Assembly (NCBI GenBank): GCA_937930305.1
Contig: CALGLE010000032.1
Coordinates: forward strand, 1-64,000
From: an uncultured Granulosicoccaceae bacterium
GTDB lineage: Bacteria > Pseudomonadota > Gammaproteobacteria > Granulosicoccales > Granulosicoccaceae
DNA length: 64,000 nt
Direction: 5' to 3'
The notes under the pieces were generated by a model, which did no database searches, was not told the DNA's origin, and was given only the letters and a program-made list of their open reading frames with translations. A program made the translations under genes and the position numbers. Shown here piece after piece: positions 28,782 to 36,173 of this stretch. Numbering within the stretch: the stretch's first letter is position 1; each line of letters starts with the position of its first letter.

Positions 28782-29951
28782 ATGTCTTCAGATTACATCT
28801 TCACATCGGAATCCGTGTCAGAGGGGCACCCGGACAAATTAGCCGATCAGATTTCCGACGCGGTGCTTGACGCCATCCTTAAACAAGACACCAAAGCTCG
28901 TGTTGCCTGCGAGACCCTGGTCAAAACCGGTCTTGTGGTGGTTGCGGGTGAAATAACCACCACCGCCTGGGTTGACTTGGAAGACTTGGTTCGAAAAACG
29001 GTCACCGACATCGGCTACACCAGCTCTGAAGTTGGCTTCGATGGGCAAACCTGCGCTGTGTTAAATGGCATTGGTAAACAATCACCAGACATCGCCATGG
29101 GTGTGGATCGATCGGCCCCTGAAGAGCAGGGTGCGGGCGATCAAGGCTTGATGTTTGGTTATGCAACGAACGAAACCGATGTGCTGATGCCAGCGCCCAT
29201 TACGTATTCACACCGTTTGGTGGAGCAGCAATCGAAAGTTCGACGCGACGGCACCCTCGATTGGTTACGTCCTGATGCAAAAAGCCAGGTCACCTTGCGT
29301 TATCAAGAAGGCAAGCCAGTGGGTTTAGACGCGGTGGTTTTATCGACACAACATGATCCTGATATCTCTCTAGAAGATTTACGTGAAGCCGTTATGGAAC
29401 ACGTGCTAAAGCCTGTGTTACCGGCTGATTGGTTAGCCGCTTGCCCAAGTGAGAACATCCACATTAACCCAACAGGACAATTCATTATTGGTGGTCCCGT
29501 GGGTGATTGTGGTTTAACCGGTCGTAAAATCATCGTGGACACCTACGGTGGGATGGCCCGACACGGCGGTGGTGCTTTCTCTGGTAAAGATCCTTCAAAG
29601 GTTGACCGATCAGCGGCGTATGCCGGTCGTTATGTGGCAAAGAATATTGTTGCTGCAGGTCTTGCCGAGCGTTGTGAAATTCAAGTGTCTTACGCCATCG
29701 GTGTGGCCAAGCCTACGTCCATCAGCATCGATACGTTTGGCACGGGCAAAATTGATGATCGAAAAATCGAAGCCATCGTGTCGGACGTGTTTGATCTTCG
29801 TCCTTACGGCATCGTGACCATGCTGGATTTAATTCGCCCCATCTACCAACAAACTGCTGCTTACGGTCATTTTGGACGTGAAAACGCAGAATTCAGTTGG
29901 GAAAAAACTGACAAGACTGACGCCATTCGACAAGCGGCGGGTTTAAGTTAA
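28782..29951 (+). CDS. metK: S-adenosylmethionine synthase
   Basis: This 389-residue enzyme (E. coli 384) makes SAM from methionine and ATP. It has the EGHPDK active-site motif near the N terminus, [15 protein letters not shown], and the [19 protein letters not shown]-loop-like segment. ahcY follows 105 nt downstream on the same strand with no terminator between, so the two SAM-cycle genes probably share a transcript under the operator-like repeat. Confidence 0.97.
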   Translation: MSSDYIFTSESVSEGHPDKLADQISDAVLDAILKQDTKARVACETLVKTGLVVVAGEITTTAWVDLEDLVRKTVTDIGYTSSEVGFDGQTCAVLNGIGKQSPDIAMGVDRSAPEEQGAGDQGLMFGYATNETDVLMPAPITYSHRLVEQQSKVRRDGTLDWLRPDAKSQVTLRYQEGKPVGLDAVVLSTQHDPDISLEDLREAVMEHVLKPVLPADWLAACPSENIHINPTGQFIIGGPVGDCGLTGRKIIVDTYGGMARHGGGAFSGKDPSKVDRSAAYAGRYVAKNIVAAGLAERCEIQVSYAIGVAKPTSISIDTFGTGKIDDRKIEAIVSDVFDLRPYGIVTMLDLIRPIYQQTAAYGHFGRENAEFSWEKTDKTDAIRQAAGLS

Positions 29952-30056
29952 ACGCCGCAACGAACACCGACGCTAGTGGGGCGCTTTGAGCGAACTTTTA
30001 AGCTGCGTCACTGTACGAATTTTAACTTTTCTATTACCAAATTTTGAGAACACGAT

Positions 30057-31349
30057 ATGAGCTTTTCCGACTACAAAGTCGCGGACATTAGCCTAGCTGA
30101 ATGGGGCCGCAAAGAAATCAATATTGCCCAGCATGAAATGCCTGGTTTGATGGCCTTGCGTGAACAGTACGCAAGTGAGCAACCTTTAAAAGGGGCTCGC
30201 ATTGCTGGCTGCTTACACATGACCATTCAAACGGCTGTGTTAATTGAAACACTCACAGCCTTAGGCGCTGAAGTGCGTTGGTCTTCTTGCAACATCTTCT
30301 CAACGCAAGATCAGGCCGCTGCAGCGATTGCCGCTGCCGACATTCCTGTGTTTGCTTGGAAAGGCGAGACGGAAGAAGAATTTGATTGGTGCATTCATCA
30401 AACCATCAAAGGCCCTGACGGTTGGTTTCCCAACATGATCTTAGATGATGGCGGTGACTTAACCGTGATGATGCATAAGGATTACCCTGAGCTACTCACC
30501 GATGTGAAAGGGTTATCTGAAGAAACCACCACGGGTGTTCATCGTTTGGTGGAAATGGCGAAAAACGGAGAATTAAAAGTACCTGCAATCAACATCAATG
30601 ATTCAGTCACAAAGTCGAAATTCGATAACCTATACGGTTGTCGTGAATCACTGCTGGACGGTATTAAGCGTGCAACCGATGTCATGATTGCCGGCAAGAC
30701 CGCTGTCGTTCTTGGTTATGGTGATGTGGGTAAAGGTTGTGCGCAAGCGTTCCGAGGCATGGGTGCTACTGTCATGGTTACCGAGGTCGACCCAATCAAC
30801 GCGCTGCAAGCGGCGATGGAAGGTTTTCGGGTTGTTAAGATGGATGATGTGGCGGATCAAGGCGATATTTTTGTAACCGCAACGGGCAATGTGGACGTGA
30901 TTACCCTCGACCATATGAAAGACATGAAGAACGAAGCCATTGTTTGTAACATCGGCCACTTTGACAATGAAATTCAAGTGGATGCCTTACGTAACTTCCA
31001 ATGGGATAACGTGAAGCCCCAGGTTGATCAAGTGATGTTTCCCGACGGCAAGCGCATCACTTTGCTGGCAGAAGGTCGTTTAGTGAATTTAGGTTGTGCC
31101 ACGGGTCACCCAAGTTTTGTTATGAGCGCCTCGTTCACCAACCAAGTGTTGGCGCAAATTGAATTGTTCAACAATCCAGGTAAATATTCGGTTGACGTGC
31201 ACGTACTGCCGAAAGATTTGGATGAGAAAGTGGCGCGGTTGCACTTACAGAAAATTGGTGCAAATCTCACCGAGCTTAGCGATGATCAATCAGCGTATCT
31301 CGGTATTGATAAAGAAGGCCCATTCAAGCCTGAACACTACCGCTACTAG
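30057..31349 (+). CDS. ahcY: Adenosylhomocysteinase
   Basis: A 430-residue SAH hydrolase that splits S-adenosylhomocysteine to adenosine and homocysteine with bound NAD. It shows [39 protein letters not shown], the NAD motif [11 protein letters not shown] and the C-terminal KPEHYRY ending. The presence of AhcY means this organism recycles SAH by hydrolysis rather than the Pfs/LuxS route of E. coli. I looked for an SAH riboswitch in the 105 nt before it and saw none. A terminator follows. Confidence 0.97.
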   Translation: MSFSDYKVADISLAEWGRKEINIAQHEMPGLMALREQYASEQPLKGARIAGCLHMTIQTAVLIETLTALGAEVRWSSCNIFSTQDQAAAAIAAADIPVFAWKGETEEEFDWCIHQTIKGPDGWFPNMILDDGGDLTVMMHKDYPELLTDVKGLSEETTTGVHRLVEMAKNGELKVPAININDSVTKSKFDNLYGCRESLLDGIKRATDVMIAGKTAVVLGYGDVGKGCAQAFRGMGATVMVTEVDPINALQAAMEGFRVVKMDDVADQGDIFVTATGNVDVITLDHMKDMKNEAIVCNIGHFDNEIQVDALRNFQWDNVKPQVDQVMFPDGKRITLLAEGRLVNLGCATGHPSFVMSASFTNQVLAQIELFNNPGKYSVDVHVLPKDLDEKVARLHLQKIGANLTELSDDQSAYLGIDKEGPFKPEHYRY

Positions 31350-31377
31350 AACGCACAGCTCCATAGAGGGAGCAATG

Positions 31378-31413
31378 CCCGCTGACCACTGAAAGGTGTC
31401 AGCGGGTTTTTTT
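31378..31413 (+). terminator. Intrinsic terminator after ahcY
   Basis: CCCGCTGA (31378-31385) pairs with TCAGCGGG (31399-31406), with additional inner pairing, followed by T7. It lies about 28 nt after the ahcY stop and ends the metK-ahcY unit. Confidence 0.94.
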
Positions 31414-31434
31414 ATTGCTAACCTACATTAATCC

Positions 31435-32631
31435 ATGAACCTATCAAACAAACAGCGCACAGTCACGCTGCTGGTGATTGCTGAAATTCTGGCCATGGGG
31501 CTTTGGTTTGTGTCAGCGGCCATCCTCAATGACCTGCGATCCACGGGGTTAGTCGGGCAAGCCATGGGCGCTTTCTTGAGTTCCGCAGTGCCTGCTGGAT
31601 TTGTCGTCGGTGCGCTGTTTGTGGCGATCTCTTGCATCGCCGATCGCTTAGACCCGCGGCATGTGTTTGGGGCGTCAGCTTTGTTGGGTGCGTTGTTTAA
31701 TTTGGCTCTACTGTTTGTTCCTGCGGGCAGTGTTTCGGCGGTGATGTTGCGGTTTCTAACCGGGGTCGCTCTTGCCGGCGTATACCCAGTGGGTATGAAA
31801 ATCATGGTGGGTTGGGGCACGCACGATCGCGGTTTATTAGTGGGTTTATTGGTGGGTGGGCTTACGCTAGGTTCATCATCGCCACACTTGTTGGCCTGGT
31901 TGGGTGGTGCCGAATGGCAGCATACGGTCATGGCGGCCTCGGCGTTATCTGCATTGGGCGCAGGCTTAGTTATGGCAACAAAACTTGGGCCCAATCATGC
32001 GCGTGCTGCAAGTATCTCTTTCTCTGCCATTACCGAGGCTTGGACAAATGTTGATATTCGGCGAGCGTTTGGCGGCTACTTTGGCCACATGTGGGAGCTT
32101 TATGCCATGTGGTCTTGGTTAGGTGTGGCCTCAGCGGTGTCTTATCGCGTGCATTTGCCCGAATCGGACGCCACACAATTGGCCAAACTAACCGCCTTTG
32201 TGGCCATTGCCGCAGGGGCTTTCCTATGCCCGATTGCGGGCTGGGTGGCCGATAGCATCGGTAAGGCGAGGTTAACGATTATTGTTTTAAGTGTGAGTGG
32301 TGCATCAGCGCTGCTGAGTGCTTTTGTGTTTGAAGGGCCAGTTCTGTGGGTGTTTGTTGTGTTTGTTCTATGGGGTATGTCGGTTATTCCCGATTCAGCG
32401 CAGTTCTCGGCGTTAGTGGCTGACTTAGCCCCGCCAGAAAGAGCCGGGAGTTTGCTCACCTTACAAACCGCGCTGGGTTTTTTGCTGACGATAGCCACGG
32501 TGCAATTGACACCCAAATTAGCAGACCTAATTACCTGGCCAGGGGTATTTGTGGTTTTGGCTTTAGGGCCTTTATTCGGAATTTGGAGTATGTGGTCATT
32601 GATGAAGGAATCCAAAAATACCGCAGTTTAA
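31435..32631 (+). CDS. MFS transporter
   Basis: A 398-residue integral membrane carrier with about twelve hydrophobic segments. Features include a first helix LLVIAEILAMGLWFVSA, the motif-A-like loop ISCIADRLDPRHVFG, GVALAGVYPVGMKIMVGW, and a mid-protein GYFGHMWELYAMWSWLG stretch that I associate with a family often labelled nitrate/nitrite- or cyanate-like MFS. The substrate cannot be assigned. It is just downstream of the ahcY terminator and its last 4 nt overlap the stop of the opposite-strand lipoprotein gene. Confidence 0.85.
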   Translation: MNLSNKQRTVTLLVIAEILAMGLWFVSAAILNDLRSTGLVGQAMGAFLSSAVPAGFVVGALFVAISCIADRLDPRHVFGASALLGALFNLALLFVPAGSVSAVMLRFLTGVALAGVYPVGMKIMVGWGTHDRGLLVGLLVGGLTLGSSSPHLLAWLGGAEWQHTVMAASALSALGAGLVMATKLGPNHARAASISFSAITEAWTNVDIRRAFGGYFGHMWELYAMWSWLGVASAVSYRVHLPESDATQLAKLTAFVAIAAGAFLCPIAGWVADSIGKARLTIIVLSVSGASALLSAFVFEGPVLWVFVVFVLWGMSVIPDSAQFSALVADLAPPERAGSLLTLQTALGFLLTIATVQLTPKLADLITWPGVFVVLALGPLFGIWSMWSLMKESKNTAV

Positions 32632-33104
32632 CTGCCTTGCCTTACGTTTAAGTGGTACATCCTTTGTGTGTGATGACGACATAGGCCACTGCTGGTTCCG
32701 TTATACCCATCGTAGTAGTCGTCGCCATGGGTGTGATACGGATCATCAATCGTGACGCCCACATCGAAGGTATAGCTGCCAAGTTCTGTGGCAGCACCTG
32801 TGATGCGTATTTGGCGTTCAAACACATCAACGGTTAAACCCGGCGGTAAGGTTTGAGACACTTGAATGTCGTATCGGAAAGAATCATCGTATGGTTCGTT
32901 CTTTATGGATGCCGTAATACGCACATCGTAACTTTGGTTTAGCACCGGGTTTGGAATGACACGGGGCGACAGTTCAGGGCCATCGTCATCGATGCAGTCG
33001 AATAGGAGGTCGGTTAACGGGCTGCAAGCGGAAAGCAGTAGCGTGCTGAGCAACGCGATCGGCAAGCGAAACAGGGTTCGGCGTGGCCGAATAGCATGGC
33101 TCAT
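32628..33104 (-). CDS. Small lipoprotein with Ig-like (He_PIG-like) domain, copy 1
   Basis: This 158-residue protein has a lipobox LLSAC (C27). It is a clear paralogue of the lipoprotein at 47059-47532. Shared blocks are DCIDDDGP, an LxPR..P.P.LN.SY strand, NEPYDD.F, LP.GL.VD.FER, ITGA/SGA.TELG.Y, and a C-terminal LCR..T motif. The LP-GL-(x)n-I-(S/T)GA-T-LG-Y pattern resembles putative Ig (He_PIG) domains that usually occur as repeats in large surface proteins, but here there is a single copy on a lipid anchor. Two cysteines (DCID and LCRH) may form a disulfide. Copy 1 has an extra His/Tyr/Asp-rich loop (HTHGDDYYDGYNG). Function unknown. Confidence 0.78.
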   Translation of the reverse strand: MSHAIRPRRTLFRLPIALLSTLLLSACSPLTDLLFDCIDDDGPELSPRVIPNPVLNQSYDVRITASIKNEPYDDSFRYDIQVSQTLPPGLTVDVFERQIRITGAATELGSYTFDVGVTIDDPYHTHGDDYYDGYNGTSSGLCRHHTQRMYHLNVRQGS

Positions 33105-33172
33105 GTTCTGCTCTCCTAACTAGCTAAGTGACGCCTAGCGTACGAACGCTAAGCCATTGGGGGTATCTCTGT

Positions 33173-33196
33173 TACGGTGTTCGCAGTGTTACCGTA
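33173..33196 (+). repeat. Inverted repeat in the lipoprotein-glycosyltransferase divergent region
   Basis: TACGGT (33173-33178) and ACCGTA (33191-33196) with a 12-nt spacer lie in the 194-nt region between the divergent lipoprotein and glycosyltransferase genes. A second short hairpin, AGCGT-acga-ACGCT, lies near 33137-33150. No T run follows either. They may be regulatory or incidental. Confidence 0.35.
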
Positions 33197-33298
33197 GAGC
33201 CAGTTTATTCAGAATCACCGTTCAATTCCAGAATGTTCGCCGGTTTGATACGTGTTGATACCGAAAGGCTGTAAACCTGTCCATTTTCAAGAGCTTGA

Positions 33299-34021
33299 AT
33301 GCAATACACACTCATAATCCCCGCTTGGAATGAAGCCAGTTTTCTACCGGAAACTTTGAACCATGCCCAAAAAGCCATGCGCGCCTGCTCCTATGCCGGG
33401 CGTTTGGTCGTTGTGGATAACAACTCTTCAGATGATACGGCGTTGATCGCAACGCAAGCTGGGGCTGATGTTGTGTTTGAATCCGTCAACCAAATTGCTG
33501 CGTCTCGTAACGCAGGGGCTGCAGTGGCTGAGACAGATGCGTTGGTGTTTCTAGATGCGGATACGCTGCTCACTGACCAGCTTTTGCAAACCGCACTGGA
33601 TGCCCTGGCCAATGAACGTGTGGTGGGGGGAGGTGTGATTATTGAATTGGATGAACCCCCTAGACGCACAGCACGTTGGGTGCTGAACCTATGGAATTAC
33701 TTGTCTAAAAAGTTTCATTTGGCCGCTGGCAGTTTTATCTACTGCCGACGAGATGCGTTTGAAGCCATTGGTGGGTTTGACACGAAATTATACGCTGGAG
33801 AAGAAATCACACTCACTCGTAAATTAAAGCGTTGGGGTCGGCGCAATAACTACCGGTTTCAAGTCATAACCGATACGCCAATTAAAACATCTGCGCGAAA
33901 ACTGCAGTGGTATTCCACGCCTCAGTTACTGTGGCAATTCATGCTGATATTGCTGCCGGGTGCTTTGTATTCGAAACGACTGTGTAGCACTTGGTATGAC
34001 GCAAACGTGAAACGACGCTGA
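33299..34021 (+). CDS. Glycosyltransferase, family 2
   Basis: A 240-residue GT-A fold enzyme. It starts with YTLIIPAWNEASFL, has the nucleotide-sugar binding NNSSDDTALIA segment, the metal-binding FLDADTLL (DxD) motif near residue 90, and a GGFDTKLYAGEEITLTRKL acceptor-site block with the E-E-x-x-L-x-x-(R/K) pattern. The C-terminal part has one hydrophobic stretch (LLWQFMLILLPGALY), suggesting membrane association. The ATG at 33299 has AAGAGC upstream. No polysaccharide genes are adjacent, so its acceptor is unknown. Confidence 0.85.
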   Translation: MQYTLIIPAWNEASFLPETLNHAQKAMRACSYAGRLVVVDNNSSDDTALIATQAGADVVFESVNQIAASRNAGAAVAETDALVFLDADTLLTDQLLQTALDALANERVVGGGVIIELDEPPRRTARWVLNLWNYLSKKFHLAAGSFIYCRRDAFEAIGGFDTKLYAGEEITLTRKLKRWGRRNNYRFQVITDTPIKTSARKLQWYSTPQLLWQFMLILLPGALYSKRLCSTWYDANVKRR

Positions 34022-34052
34022 GGGTACGTTGAATCTTCTCTAATTCCTATGG

Positions 34053-34427
34053 CTAAACAACTTTTTCAAGATGCCAAATTTTAGCGACTATTTTCCAACC
34101 CTCTGGGGTTTTGACGAAAGACAGATGATCCACAAACACATTCTGATGGGCTCGTAGCCGAATCTTCACAACCGCGCTAATGGGCGACAACCAATCGATC
34201 ATGAGTATTTCATCTTCCCGCTCTTGCCCCTGGCTGGCGGGTGAAACACGACTGCCCACGTCATCGGAAAAACTTTTTATGGGTTCAACAAACAGCTCGC
34301 CATTGTCTGCATCAAAGAGACTGGAGCTTTCATGAAAAACCGAGTTTAGTTTTTCTGTGTCGCAGTAGTAAAGTGCGTCAAAGTAAGTCTGCACGGCATC
34401 GATTAGTTCGTGTGACAAATTCATCAA
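34053..34427 (-). CDS. NTF2-like protein, lumazine-binding-like (SnoaL fold)
   Basis: A 124-residue single-domain protein with the order ELIDAVQTYFDALYYCDTEKL, FHESSSLF, and a C-terminal VDHLSFVKTPEGWKIVAKIWH strand pair. This is typical of the NTF2-like superfamily, close to the putative lumazine-binding group (Lumazine_bd_2). Members bind or transform small molecules, and many have no known reaction. It is divergent from the AraC/DJ-1-type regulator gene 77 nt away, so that regulator may control it. Confidence 0.75.
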   Translation of the reverse strand: MMNLSHELIDAVQTYFDALYYCDTEKLNSVFHESSSLFDADNGELFVEPIKSFSDDVGSRVSPASQGQEREDEILMIDWLSPISAVVKIRLRAHQNVFVDHLSFVKTPEGWKIVAKIWHLEKVV

Positions 34428-34504
34428 TTTTTCCTGTTTAATTGGAGTGGCAAATGGTAATGGCTAATGCCAGAACCAAACCACACATGAGCGTGCCAAA
34501 TTAA

Positions 34505-35503
34505 ATGGAAAAAGTGCCAATGGGCAATGACTGGAATCAACCCGCTGAAGCCATCGATGTTGCTGCATTGATATACGATAACTTGTGCCTGTTCGAATTT
34601 GGCATTGCGGCCGAGGTGTTCGGATTATCTCGGCCTGAATTAGGTCGAGAACTCTATCGCTTTACCTCTGTCGCTTTGGAAGAGGGGCCCTTAACCACAA
34701 GCAGTTGCCTTAACATATCGGCCACCGGCTCCATAGAGCAATTTCGTAACGCCCATACGATCATCATTCCTGGTTGGCGGGGTAAAGATGCGCCTGTACC
34801 GAAATATTTGTGTGATGAACTTCATCAAGCACATAAACGTGGTGCTCGAATTTTATCAATATGTTCAGGTGTGTACGTATTGGCGGCAACCGGGTTACTC
34901 GGTAATAAATCGGCGACGACACATTGGCGATATGCAGAACATTTACAGGCTCAGTTTCCCGACATTGATGTCCGAGAAAACGCGCTTTATGTAGATGAGG
35001 GTAATGTGATTACGTCGGCGGGGAGTTCGGCCGGCATCGATGCGTGCTTACATCTTGTTCGTATCGACTACGGTGCGGATATAGCGAACAAAGTCGCTCG
35101 TCGTTTAGTCATGCAGTCGCATCGTTTGGGGAATCAAGCTCAATTTATTGAGCAGCCAATTGCTACATCGTTAGAGACTGAACGATTAACTTCGATGATG
35201 GAATCGGTAAGTGCAAATTTAGCTGAGTCACATACTCTAGCTTCGATGTCCGGCTCGGTTAGCATGTCGAGCAGAAAGTTCCAAAGACGGTTTCGTGCCT
35301 ACACCGGAATAACAGCTAAACAATGGTTGGTTCAACAGCGCATAGCTCATGCCTGTCGACTAATTGAAACAACAAACTTAACAATGGAGCGAATAAGTAA
35401 CGAAGTGGGTTTTTCGAAAACAGATTCAATGCGGCATCACTTTCGTCGAATGTTGGATGTTAGTCCCAATGATTATCGGAAAATGTATTCGAAAATCGCT
35501 TAA
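34505..35503 (+). CDS. AraC-family regulator with DJ-1/PfpI sensor domain, GlxA/FtrA type
   Basis: A 332-residue transcription factor. Residues about 17-185 form a DJ-1/PfpI-like domain with the ILSICSGVYVLAATGLL nucleophile-elbow motif, followed by a TTHWRYA and SAGSSAGIDACLHLV block typical of GlxA-like regulators. Residues about 230-330 are the AraC double helix-turn-helix, ending in GFSKTDSMRHHFRRMLDVSPNDYRK. Such proteins often sense metabolites without being enzymes. The ATG at 34505 is followed by another in-frame ATG five codons on. It may regulate its divergent NTF2-like neighbour. Confidence 0.9.
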   Translation: MEKVPMGNDWNQPAEAIDVAALIYDNLCLFEFGIAAEVFGLSRPELGRELYRFTSVALEEGPLTTSSCLNISATGSIEQFRNAHTIIIPGWRGKDAPVPKYLCDELHQAHKRGARILSICSGVYVLAATGLLGNKSATTHWRYAEHLQAQFPDIDVRENALYVDEGNVITSAGSSAGIDACLHLVRIDYGADIANKVARRLVMQSHRLGNQAQFIEQPIATSLETERLTSMMESVSANLAESHTLASMSGSVSMSSRKFQRRFRAYTGITAKQWLVQQRIAHACRLIETTNLTMERISNEVGFSKTDSMRHHFRRMLDVSPNDYRKMYSKIA

Positions 35504-35883
35504 GTCATAACATTCGATATTTTTGGAATCTCTAGATTGTTTGACTTGCCGTATGACATCTAAACCGACGGCATCGGTAGCGTGTTAGCAGCGCTATAAG
35601 ATGTACTTTTTTAAGCACAATTTTTAGTGATTTAAGCCATGTTGCGAAATTTTTTGCGCAAAATTCGAACAACTGTTTTGTTGATCAAAAACCCAACAAA
35701 TTCCTTCGTTTGCAAGGACATACGTTAAGTAGTTAATAAATTCGATTGCTAAAATTTAATCGTTCGGGTAGCATCTGGCTCCGTGTAGGCAATCTTGCCC
35801 CTATCAAATTAGAGTGGATACTCATTGATATGAATTCGACAGCATACGAAGCCAAAGATGGTACCCATCTAACGGAGGACATG
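35504..35883. other. 380-bp AT-rich spacer
   Basis: No gene is evident. The region is clearly AT-richer than its surroundings and contains several homopolymer runs and a near-palindromic GCGAAATTTTTTGCGC stretch near 35644. It ends with a strong ribosome-binding site for the small ORF that follows. No promoter could be assigned with confidence. Confidence 0.4.
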
Positions 35884-36066
35884 ATGTCTGAATCCACTGA
35901 GTCAATGAGCTCGGTTGGGCCTTTAAGCAGTCTTCCTTTACCAACCTATGATCAACTGGAAGAAGCACTCGAAGAGCGCGTTAATGAAGAGCGACGTGTG
36001 CAACCTGTCGAACGGCTATCTGAACCTGATCGTCGGTGTATGGTTCGCCGAAAGTCGTATCCATAG
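35884..36066 (+). CDS. Small acidic hypothetical protein
   Basis: A 60-residue frame supported mainly by a perfect GGAGG (35874-35878) 5 nt before the ATG at 35884. It is rich in Ser, Glu and Leu, with a predicted helix YDQLEEALEERVNEERRV and a basic end (RRCMVRRKSYP). It has no signal peptide. It precedes the GGDEF-EAL gene by 107 nt and is likely in the same transcript. Longer in-frame starts (35830, 35746) have weaker support. No family recognised. Confidence 0.5.
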   Translation: MSESTESMSSVGPLSSLPLPTYDQLEEALEERVNEERRVQPVERLSEPDRRCMVRRKSYP

Positions 36067-36091
36067 ATCAACTCCGAACCGATTAGTTTTG

Positions 36092-36110
36092 TTACTTCGT
36101 AAGCAAGTAA
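36092..36110 (+). repeat. Inverted repeat before the GGDEF-EAL gene
   Basis: TTACTT (36092-36097) and AAGTAA (36105-36110) with a 7-nt spacer lie about 64 nt before the GGDEF-EAL start. It may be an operator or a chance repeat. Confidence 0.3.
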
Positions 36111-36173
36111 AGATAATGGAACTGTATCTTCCTTTGCTGATTCTGTCTGCTGGTTCATCATCGCCCTGAAGTT

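Noticed and set aside
29952-30056. SAH riboswitch before ahcY
   Set aside because: The 105-nt gap lacks the conserved SAH-aptamer segments.
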